13,637 bases of DNA, taken from assembly GCA_022865865.1 (NCBI GenBank), contig JALHTN010000331.1:1-13637 (forward strand). The letters run 5' to 3'. Source of the DNA: Anaerolineales bacterium (lineage in GTDB: Bacteria > Chloroflexota > Anaerolineae > Anaerolineales > UBA4823). Of the stretch, positions 1 to 6,334 are shown piece by piece. How positions within the stretch are numbered: the stretch's first letter is position 1; every line of letters begins with the position of its first letter. A program made the position numbers and the translations under genes. The notes beneath the pieces were generated by a model. That model ran no database searches. It saw only the letters and a program-made list of their open reading frames with translations, and was not told where the DNA came from.

Positions 1-682
1 AGGTCAAGGTATATGCCGTGAGCCTGCCCCGCTGAAACTGCTGCAGGTAGAAACCTTGTGGTTAGATCTGGCGATCAGGAATATCGGTTTTGTACGCGGC
101 GTTGCTGATGTATTGCCCTCCCTGCGCCCAATGGAATTCTTCCGACCAGCTCAGGTCGATCCAATGGGGAATTTTAACAATATCGCCTTTGGAAAGGACT
201 ACCATTTACCTCGCCTGCGTCTGCCTGGAACCGGGGGTATCCCAGATGTGACCACCTTTCTTGATGATATCTATTTATACGTACCCCGTCATTCAAGAGT
301 AACTTTTGTTCCCAAACTGGATTTCTTATCCGGTTTAGGGCATAATGATTTGAGGACGCATGGTAGCGGTCCCAAGTATCTAATCTCAGACTTGGGTCAA
401 TTCGACTTTCAGGGAAACAACCCCGGCTGCCGAATGCGTTTAATTTCATTCCACCAGGGTATTTCTATTGACCGGATTCAAGCAAAAACTGGTTTCACCC
501 TTGATATTGCCAACGATGTCCGCGAAACCAAACCGCCTACCGCGGAAGAACTATCTATCCTGCGCCAAGAAATCGATCCACTCAATATTAGGAGATTAGA
601 ATTATTGAGTGGGAGTAAACGTCGTGATCTATTGCGTGAGATTATAATTCAGGAGAACAATGAGGTTCGACCATTGACATGA
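1..682 (+). CDS. CoA-transferase family I, beta subunit (GctB/IpdB-like), 5'-truncated by the window edge
   Basis: The reading frame is open from base 2 to the TGA at 680-682, so the true start lies upstream of the window; a TTG at 56 is only an internal codon. The visible part (about 226 residues) has the conserved second half of glutaconate/IpdB-type CoA-transferase beta subunits: the segment around VDPMGNFNN, the Pro/Gly-rich PGTGGIPD stretch, then VPKLDFLSGLGH, and the C-terminal ISDLGQFDF and TGFTLDIA motifs. These enzymes move CoA between an acyl-CoA and an acid (or act as hydrolases in ring-cleavage pathways such as IpdAB) and work as A/B heteromers. The family's catalytic Glu lies in the missing N-terminal part, so activity cannot be judged here. 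The alpha subunit would be expected just upstream. The 3' end overlaps the next gene by 4 nt (ATGA). The substrate is not predictable. Confidence 0.85.
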   Translation, partial: GQGICREPAPLKLLQVETLWLDLAIRNIGFVRGVADVLPSLRPMEFFRPAQVDPMGNFNNIAFGKDYHLPRLRLPGTGGIPDVTTFLDDIYLYVPRHSRVTFVPKLDFLSGLGHNDLRTHGSGPKYLISDLGQFDFQGNNPGCRMRLISFHQGISIDRIQAKTGFTLDIANDVRETKPPTAEELSILRQEIDPLNIRRLELLSGSKRRDLLREIIIQENNEVRPLT

Positions 683-3492
683 TCCGCATCTGGCTGTCCA
701 ATAAGTTCTCTGCTAGCTTTTTCCTTCGCTTCATGATTCTGGTCCCATTAATCATCGCGACATTTCGAGGATCAGTCGTATCCGCGTTCCCGCTTGTTCA
801 GACCAGCTCCGCCGAAGACCATGCCCTAGCTCTTTTGGAAACCCTGACCCCTGAGGAGAAGGTTGGTCAGCTATTTTTAGTCACATTTAATGGTACAGAT
901 GTTGATTTCGAAACCCAGATTTTTGATTTGATCACGAATTATCATATCGGTGGGGTAATACTCCAAGAAAAAAGTGATAATTTCCTGCCTGCGCCACAGA
1001 CCGCGACCGGTACTTGGCAGCTTGCTCGAGCTCTCCAGACGGCTGAATGGTCTGCATCCCAATCAAACCAGATCGAACCAGAGACGAATCAAGAATTTAG
1101 ACCCGCCTTCATCCCGATGATTGTTGGTATTTCTCAAGAAGGTAATGGCCCTCTTGCAGATCAAATCTTCAACGGAGTCACCACTTTGCCTTCCCTGATG
1201 GGGATTGGGGCGACTTTCGAAACAAGTTTAGCAAACCAGGTTGGTCAGGTCATAGGTAGCGAACTCTCTGCCCTGGGAATAAACTTGCTTCTTGGACCTT
1301 CCCTCGACGTCCTAGAATCCCCGATTGAGCAAGGCACAGGTGATCTTGGTGTGCGCACATTTGGGGGTGATCCTTTCTGGGTAGGAGAGATGGGGCGCGC
1401 CTATGTTACCGGTGTGCACGAGGGTAGTCAGGGGAATCTCGCTGTAATCGGTAAACACTTCCCCGGTCATGGCAGTTCCGACCGGTTGCCGGAAGAAGAA
1501 GTCGCCACAGTCAGAAAATCTCTCGAGCAACTCAAACAAATCGAACTACCACCATTTTTTGCTGTTACGGGAAATGCGCCCACTGAATTAGCTACCGTTG
1601 ATGGCTTGTTGACATCCCATATTCGATATCAGGGGTTCCAAGGAAACATTCGTGAGACCACCCGCCCAGTGAGCATGGACCGCCAAGCACTCGACCAGCT
1701 GATTGAGCTCCCGCCTTTGGCAAATTGGATTGAGAATGGTGGGGTTATGGTCTCTGAAAACTTAGGTAGTGAAGCTTTCCGCCGCTTCGTCGATCCAACC
1801 GGATTTAATTTTCAATCCAGATTTATCGCTCGGGATGCGTTTCTGGCAGGAAATGATCTCCTAATTCTCGGAGATGAGTTTATCTCCACCAGCGATTCTG
1901 ATCAATATTCCTCCATCATCAGCAGCCTGGATTTGTTTGCTCAAAAATATCGCGATGATCCAGGATTTCAAGAGCAAATCGATGCATCTGTCCTGAAAAT
2001 CCTAACTCTCAAATACAGATTGAATAACAGCACAATCTTCACCCTGGGATCAACAATCCCTCCGCAAGAAAATCTAACCATAGTTGGTGATTCTGACCAA
2101 ATTTCTCGCCAGGTAGCTCAAGAAGCAGTCACGCTGATCAGCCCAACTTTCACTGACCTGGCAGAAACCATTCCAGAACCACCAAACATCAATGACCATA
2201 TCGTTTTCATCACTGATGTCCGCACTGGGCAACAATGTTCAAATTGTCCCGAGCAGCAAATTTTATCCAAATCTGGATTTAAAAATGCTGTGCTCAAACT
2301 CTATGGACCTTTAGCAGGAGGGCAAGTTGTGCAGAGAAACCTGGTCTCATATACTTTCGATGAGCTGCTAGCCCTATTGAATAGAGCACCTGAATTTGAT
2401 TACACCGTTCTGGAAAACGATCTTCAGATGGCACAGTGGATCGTATTCTCATTGGCAGATGTGAGTTCTGAAAACCCCGCCTCAACAGCTTTGTCACGCT
2501 TCCTTGCTGAAAGACCCGATCTCTTTCGACAGAAGAACCTGGTTGTTTTTGCTTTTGATGCACCCTATTATCTTGACGCGACTGAAATATCGAAACTCAG
2601 TGCCTATTATGGTTTATACAGCAAGATCCCCCAATTTGTTGATACCGCTGCCCGTGTTTTGTTTGGAGAAATACCTGCTCTAAGCGGAGATCTACCCGTA
2701 TCGGTGTCCGGAATCAATTACGATTTAATTTCAGCCACATCTCCCAATCCAGAGCAAACCATTGATTTATTCATGGACATCCCAGAAGCAAACTTGGGAA
2801 CCCCTGTTCCTACCCAAATTCCTCAACTCACGATAGGTGATTTGATTCCAATCCGTACTGGGGTTATCTTGGACCACAATAACCACGCAGTCCCAGATGG
2901 CACAATTGTAGAATTTAGTCTTAGTGATGGTTTGAATGAACTTGCCCTTCAAAGAGAAGCCACCCAAGATGGTATTGCTCGAACCACGTTTTTAATCGAA
3001 GAATCTGGAACAATCATGATTCACGCTCGCAGTGATCCAGCTATTGATTCAAATTTCCTTCAATTTGATATCCCTCCGGAAGGGTTGCCAACGATCGAGT
3101 TTGTGATCACTCAATTCCCAACCGAGACGGTCACCAGTGAACCCGAAGCAACAGAGACGATTATTCCGGAAACGATACCACTCCCACCTGAACCACCCGG
3201 CTCAACCGGTTTGCTGGATTGGGTTATCGCGACGGGTATATCAATTGCTATTGGAGCAGCAATTTATTGGTTTTCTACCACTTTTGGTCTTTTGCGATGG
3301 GGAATCCGCTCTGGTTTACTGGCCATCATAGGTGGCATCTTAGCCTATATGTATATTGCATTGAATCTTCCAGGGAGTGACCAGCTGCTCAATATCCCTG
3401 GAGCTTGGGGCATATTAATGGTGACTGTTTTTGGTGCTGCTCTGGGTTGGGGAACTTCGTATGGCTGGCAAAAGTTCCAGGAATCAAAATAA
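679..3492 (+). CDS. GH3-like (beta-N-acetylhexosaminidase-type) secreted protein with Ig-like domain and C-terminal membrane helices
   Basis: 937 residues. The start ATG overlaps the stop of the CoA-transferase gene (ATGA), with GAGG 13 nt upstream, so translation is probably coupled. Residues 14-36 form a hydrophobic signal segment ending in VSA, a possible signal peptidase site. Residues about 48-450 look like a GH3 TIM barrel of the NagZ type, with KHFPGHG at 259-265 and LKILTLKYRL closing the domain near 445. A GH3 C-domain-like region follows (to about 680), containing a CSNC pair at 520-523. After it come an Ig-like beta domain (about 720-800), a Pro/Thr/Glu-rich linker and three hydrophobic helices (about 846-870, 878-900, 911-930), which would anchor it with the catalytic part outside. 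Oddities: the usual Asp nucleophile motif (S/T-D-D-L) reads S-E-N-L (Glu360, Asn361), and the NagZ Asp-x-His loop after KHFPGHG is replaced by SSDRLPEEE. The fold assignment is firm; hexosaminidase activity is uncertain. Confidence 0.82.
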   Translation: MIRIWLSNKFSASFFLRFMILVPLIIATFRGSVVSAFPLVQTSSAEDHALALLETLTPEEKVGQLFLVTFNGTDVDFETQIFDLITNYHIGGVILQEKSDNFLPAPQTATGTWQLARALQTAEWSASQSNQIEPETNQEFRPAFIPMIVGISQEGNGPLADQIFNGVTTLPSLMGIGATFETSLANQVGQVIGSELSALGINLLLGPSLDVLESPIEQGTGDLGVRTFGGDPFWVGEMGRAYVTGVHEGSQGNLAVIGKHFPGHGSSDRLPEEEVATVRKSLEQLKQIELPPFFAVTGNAPTELATVDGLLTSHIRYQGFQGNIRETTRPVSMDRQALDQLIELPPLANWIENGGVMVSENLGSEAFRRFVDPTGFNFQSRFIARDAFLAGNDLLILGDEFISTSDSDQYSSIISSLDLFAQKYRDDPGFQEQIDASVLKILTLKYRLNNSTIFTLGSTIPPQENLTIVGDSDQISRQVAQEAVTLISPTFTDLAETIPEPPNINDHIVFITDVRTGQQCSNCPEQQILSKSGFKNAVLKLYGPLAGGQVVQRNLVSYTFDELLALLNRAPEFDYTVLENDLQMAQWIVFSLADVSSENPASTALSRFLAERPDLFRQKNLVVFAFDAPYYLDATEISKLSAYYGLYSKIPQFVDTAARVLFGEIPALSGDLPVSVSGINYDLISATSPNPEQTIDLFMDIPEANLGTPVPTQIPQLTIGDLIPIRTGVILDHNNHAVPDGTIVEFSLSDGLNELALQREATQDGIARTTFLIEESGTIMIHARSDPAIDSNFLQFDIPPEGLPTIEFVITQFPTETVTSEPEATETIIPETIPLPPEPPGSTGLLDWVIATGISIAIGAAIYWFSTTFGLLRWGIRSGLLAIIGGILAYMYIALNLPGSDQLLNIPGAWGILMVTVFGAALGWGTSYGWQKFQESK

Positions 3493-3498
3493 TCCTGG
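3477..3498. terminator. Candidate weak terminator hairpin between convergent genes
   Basis: A perfect 6-bp inverted repeat (CCAGGA at 3477-3482, TCCTGG at 3493-3498) with a 10-nt AT-rich loop straddles the stop codon of the GH3-like gene. It sits 2 nt beyond the stop of the convergent kinase gene. On the minus strand the hairpin is followed by AACTTTT, a poor U-tract; on the plus strand no T-run follows. Position favours a terminator for the kinase transcript, but the stem is short and the evidence is modest. Confidence 0.33.
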
Positions 3499-3500
3499 TC

Positions 3501-4490
3501 TCACCGTAATATCGTTATCAACAAACTAACAATGATCATAAAGATAGCAAAGGCGACCAAAATCCTATCAACGGGTGTACCAGCTAAATCAGCTAGGGAA
3601 GGTTTTGGTAGCGGCTGGCGCGGTTGCGTTGCTGGATTTGCTCTTCCGACCAGACTTTGGCGGAACTCTTCTACACTCTGCGGTCGCTCATCTGGGTGCA
3701 AACTCAATGCCCACAGGATAGCACGTTCGGTGCGAACAGAAATTTCTGGATTGATTTGCCTGGGAGGGATCAGGCTTTCTGGTCGTAAGAACCTTTCACG
3801 GGCTTCGATGGGAGGAGTATTGGTCAATAAATGGTACAGGGTCGCTCCAAAAGCATAGATATCACTGGGTACATCGGTATGACCCGTATCACCACCATAT
3901 TGCTCCAAGGGTGTATATAAGGCAGTACCACGCCCCTGCAAAATTGTGATCGTCATCTCTTCTGAGGCGAGCAGTTTAACCAAACCAAAATCCACTAATT
4001 TGATCAATCCGCTGGGTGTTAATTTGAGATTACTGGGCTTGATATCGCGATGGAGAATCGGCGGGTCCAGGCTATGCATATAATCGAGCGCGTCTGCTAA
4101 TTGGTTCGACCAACCTAGGACTTCGCGCTCTGGGAGGAAGGTTTTTTTTCGACGAGCAGCCAGCATCAATGTTCTGAGGTCTTCTCCTGGGACGTAATCC
4201 ATAACCAGGTATTCACGATCTTCATCTGAAAAATAATCCGATACTTTGGGTAAATTTGGGTGATCGAGGCGAGCAAGTATTTGAGCTTCACGGAGAAACT
4301 GTTCTTGAGCCTGTTGAAGGGTATCATCCGATAAAGAACTCTCATGCTGAACTTCTTTGAGCGCGCACTGACGACCCTCAAGCCGAATATCTTCAGCCAG
4401 GTAAATGGATCCCATTCCACCTTGCCCAATTATGCGGCGAATCTTATAGCGATCGCGTAAAATTACTCCAGGCTCGATTGGAGTTTGCAT
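3501..4490 (-). CDS. PknB-type Ser/Thr protein kinase with C-terminal membrane tail
   Basis: 329 residues. The start ATG is at 4490, with a purine-rich GAGGAAAG upstream on the minus strand. A complete Hanks-type kinase domain is visible: glycine-rich loop GQGGMG (22-27), ATP-binding Lys45 (ALKEV), helix-C Glu68, catalytic loop HRDIKPSN (147-154), DFG (167-169), then an activation segment ending in [10 protein letters not shown]. All key catalytic residues are present, so it should be active. The kinase domain is followed by a short Pro-rich linker and one hydrophobic helix (about 307-327), with the protein ending two or three residues later. It therefore has no extracellular sensor such as PASTA repeats and looks tail-anchored with the kinase in the cytoplasm. 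It is transcribed divergently from the FHA-winged-helix gene 54 nt away. FHA domains bind phospho-threonine, so that protein is the obvious candidate substrate or partner (inference). Confidence 0.95.
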   Translation of the reverse strand: MQTPIEPGVILRDRYKIRRIIGQGGMGSIYLAEDIRLEGRQCALKEVQHESSLSDDTLQQAQEQFLREAQILARLDHPNLPKVSDYFSDEDREYLVMDYVPGEDLRTLMLAARRKKTFLPEREVLGWSNQLADALDYMHSLDPPILHRDIKPSNLKLTPSGLIKLVDFGLVKLLASEEMTITILQGRGTALYTPLEQYGGDTGHTDVPSDIYAFGATLYHLLTNTPPIEARERFLRPESLIPPRQINPEISVRTERAILWALSLHPDERPQSVEEFRQSLVGRANPATQPRQPLPKPSLADLAGTPVDRILVAFAIFMIIVSLLITILR

Positions 4491-4520
4491 TTTTCTTCTT
4501 CTTTCCTCAGATTAAATGGT

Positions 4521-4526
4521 ATTATA
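4521..4526 (-). promoter_or_regulatory. Candidate -10 element for the Ser/Thr kinase gene
   Basis: A perfect TATAAT reads on the minus strand at 4526-4521. A start about 7 nt downstream would leave a leader of roughly 24 nt before the kinase ATG. No good -35 is seen at 16-18 nt. The site lies in the 54-nt gap shared with the divergent FHA gene, so a regulator binding here could affect both genes. Confidence 0.45.
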
Positions 4527-4531
4527 CACGC

Positions 4532-4536
4532 GGAGG
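4532..4536 (+). promoter_or_regulatory. Ribosome binding site fixing the start of the FHA-winged-helix gene
   Basis: GGAGG lies 8 nt before the ATG at 4545. This decides the start: a longer in-frame reading from 4485 would begin inside the divergent kinase gene and add 20 residues with no FHA homology. Confidence 0.8.
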
Positions 4537-4544
4537 TTCTCATC

Positions 4545-5216
4545 ATGGAGCGAAATAACGAAGATACTCCTGTGTTAGTGGGACAATCTGGACCTCTCAA
4601 CGGTCAGCGCTGGATGGTCCGGGAGAGTCTAGTGGTTGGACGGGATGCAGGCTGTGATGTGATGATTCCGAGCCGGCAGGTGTCTCGCAATCATGCCCGT
4701 CTAACCGTGACTGGCACGGGGACTTCGATTGAGGATTTAGGCAGCAAAAACGGAACCCATCTTAATGGGGATATGCTTTCCAACCCAGAGATATTAAAGG
4801 ATGGGGACGTGATTCAGATCGCCTTTGCTCAGCAGTTTATTTTCCTCAGTTCGGATGCAACCATGCCTCTTGAAATCGGAGAAATGGAAGGAATTGCGCC
4901 ACTTCAAGAAGGTCGCCTGAAGCTTGAAAAAAGCTCTCGTCAAGTATGGATTGAGGATCAAGAACTACTACCCCCATTATCTGCCTCTCAATTTCAACTG
5001 CTCGAGATTCTATACGAACACCAGGACCGGGTAATCCCTCGCAATGAGATTATTGCTGAGATTTGGGGAGCGGATAATGCTGTCGACGTTTCCGAGCAAG
5101 CTCTGGATGCCTTGGTGAGGCGTTTGCGCGATCGATTGGGAGCCATTGACACCTCCCATCCATATATTGTCACCATCAGAGGACACGGGTTACGTCTCGA
5201 CAACCCACCAAAATAA
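4545..5216 (+). CDS. FHA domain protein with C-terminal OmpR/PhoB-type winged-helix DNA-binding domain
   Basis: 223 residues, starting at the ATG behind the GGAGG site. The N-terminal half (about 10-100) is a forkhead-associated domain with the full phospho-threonine-binding set: Gly32-Arg33, Ser47-Arg48-Asn49-His50 and Asn69-Gly70-Thr71. The C-terminal part (about 120-219) is a Trans_reg_C winged helix: LSASQFQLLEIL, RNEIIAEIWG, a recognition helix region QALDALVRRLRDRLG and the wing motif TIRGHGLRL. There is no receiver domain, so it is not a classical response regulator. It most likely acts as a transcription factor switched by binding a phospho-threonine, on itself or on a partner. The divergent Ser/Thr kinase gene next door is the natural partner. 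Mycobacterial EmbR, a substrate of PknH, is a functional analogue, but there the DNA-binding domain is N-terminal and the FHA domain C-terminal. The gene ends 33 nt from the convergent wecB gene. Confidence 0.93.
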   Translation: MERNNEDTPVLVGQSGPLNGQRWMVRESLVVGRDAGCDVMIPSRQVSRNHARLTVTGTGTSIEDLGSKNGTHLNGDMLSNPEILKDGDVIQIAFAQQFIFLSSDATMPLEIGEMEGIAPLQEGRLKLEKSSRQVWIEDQELLPPLSASQFQLLEILYEHQDRVIPRNEIIAEIWGADNAVDVSEQALDALVRRLRDRLGAIDTSHPYIVTIRGHGLRLDNPPK

Positions 5217-5229
5217 TTGCGGGATTTTT

Positions 5230-5245
5230 TTCAGATCTATCTGAA
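5230..5245. repeat. Perfect 7-bp inverted repeat between convergent genes
   Basis: TTCAGAT (5230-5236) and ATCTGAA (5239-5245) form a perfect inverted repeat with a 2-nt centre, in the 33-nt gap between the FHA gene and wecB. A run of seven T (5225-5231) precedes it on the plus strand rather than following it, so it does not have the layout of an intrinsic terminator in either direction. It may be a protein-binding site, or mean nothing. Confidence 0.4.
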
Positions 5246-5249
5246 TACC

Positions 5250-6332
5250 TTAAACTTGCCGAAATACTTTCACGATCCTCGCCGCTGTATGTCCATCCCA
5301 TAATAGCGGCATTCTTTTATTTTTCCGTGATTCAGTGAGTCTATCCTGCATTGCTTTCACGAGGGACGATTTCTCACTATCAACCAGCTGATTCGTGCCC
5401 ATTGAGATTGTAACGGGTCTTTCCGTATTAGCCCGGACAGTTAAACAAGGCACTCCTAAGTAGGTTGTTTCCTCCTGTATACCACCAGAATCAGTCAACA
5501 CAAGTACAGCATGTTCTTGTAAAGCGAGGAAATCCAGGTAACCCAGGGGTTCAAGAATAGAAAGTCGTGGGTTCTTGGGCTGAAGACCATACTCATGAAG
5601 GCGGTCTTTCGTCCTGGGATGCACGGGAAACAGCACGGGTACCTGTTCGCTGATAGTTTCCAGGGCGCTCATGATTTCAGCCAATGTGACTGGGTCATCT
5701 ACATTCACAGGTCGATGAAGCGTAACCAGGATATATCGTTCATGGGGGTAGAGCTTAAGCAGCTGATACCAGTTTGCCTGGGATTTCGGCAGCAAGTGAA
5801 CCAGAGTATCAATCATCACGTTACCCACCAGATGAACCTTATTTCCAGCGATCCCTTCTGCCTTTAAGTTTCGATCAGCATCTTCTGATGGTGTAAATAA
5901 TAAATCGGAGAGCTGATCGGTAATAATTCGATTTACTTCTTCTGGCATGCTGCGATCGAATGATCTCAAACCCGCTTCCACATGAGCAACCGGAAAACCC
6001 AATTTGGTACTGACGAGGCTGCAGGCAAGGGTCGAATTCACATCTCCGTAAACAACCACCCAATCTGGTTGATAATCAACCAGCACCGGTTCAAAATGCA
6101 TCATGATTTGAGCGGTTTGCCAAGCATGTGTTCCTGAACCTACATTTAAATTCACATCAGGCTGTGGTAAATCTAATTCCTGAAAAAAAACCTGTGACAT
6201 CTGTGGCGCATAATGTTGTCCAGTATGCACCACCATCTGATGGAAATCCTTCGGGTATCGGAACATCTCCCGCATGATGGGTGCCACTTTCATGAAATTG
6301 GGTCGCGCTCCAACAATGTGCAATATTCGCAA
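5250..6332 (-). CDS. wecB: UDP-N-acetylglucosamine 2-epimerase (non-hydrolysing)
   Basis: 360 residues, the usual length for the family. The enzyme interconverts UDP-GlcNAc and UDP-ManNAc in the cytoplasm, feeding cell-surface polysaccharide synthesis. Visible signatures are GARPNFMK (8-15), VHTGQHY (35-41), YGDVNST (95-101), HVEAGLRS (117-124), MPEEVNR (129-135), LHRPVNVD (205-212), FPVHPRTK and LTDSGGIQEE. Asp97, Glu119, Glu131/132 and His206 match the catalytic positions known from the E. coli enzyme. The start is a TTG: it lies 6 nt after AAGGTGG and gives the expected N-terminus immediately before the GARPN loop. It begins 2 nt after the stop of the CpXC gene, whose last codons contain the ribosome binding site, so the two are translationally coupled. 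Other glycan genes are absent nearby. A hydrolysing homologue is unlikely given the length and motifs. Confidence 0.95.
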   Translation of the reverse strand: MRILHIVGARPNFMKVAPIMREMFRYPKDFHQMVVHTGQHYAPQMSQVFFQELDLPQPDVNLNVGSGTHAWQTAQIMMHFEPVLVDYQPDWVVVYGDVNSTLACSLVSTKLGFPVAHVEAGLRSFDRSMPEEVNRIITDQLSDLLFTPSEDADRNLKAEGIAGNKVHLVGNVMIDTLVHLLPKSQANWYQLLKLYPHERYILVTLHRPVNVDDPVTLAEIMSALETISEQVPVLFPVHPRTKDRLHEYGLQPKNPRLSILEPLGYLDFLALQEHAVLVLTDSGGIQEETTYLGVPCLTVRANTERPVTISMGTNQLVDSEKSSLVKAMQDRLTESRKNKRMPLLWDGHTAARIVKVFRQV

Positions 6333-6334
6333 CT

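Noticed and set aside
56..58. TTG at 56 as the true start of the CoA-transferase gene
   Set aside because: The frame stays open to the window edge, and the family needs roughly 50 more N-terminal residues, including the catalytic Glu region.
4485..4544. Longer N-terminus for the FHA protein starting at 4485
   Set aside because: It would start inside the divergent kinase gene, lacks a ribosome binding site, and a GGAGG site is correctly placed for the ATG at 4545.
5217..5249. Possible intrinsic terminator (T-run plus inverted repeat) between the FHA gene and wecB
   Set aside because: The T-run lies before the hairpin on the plus strand and reads as an A-run after it on the minus strand, so neither transcript has hairpin followed by U-tract. 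No strong stem precedes the T-run either.
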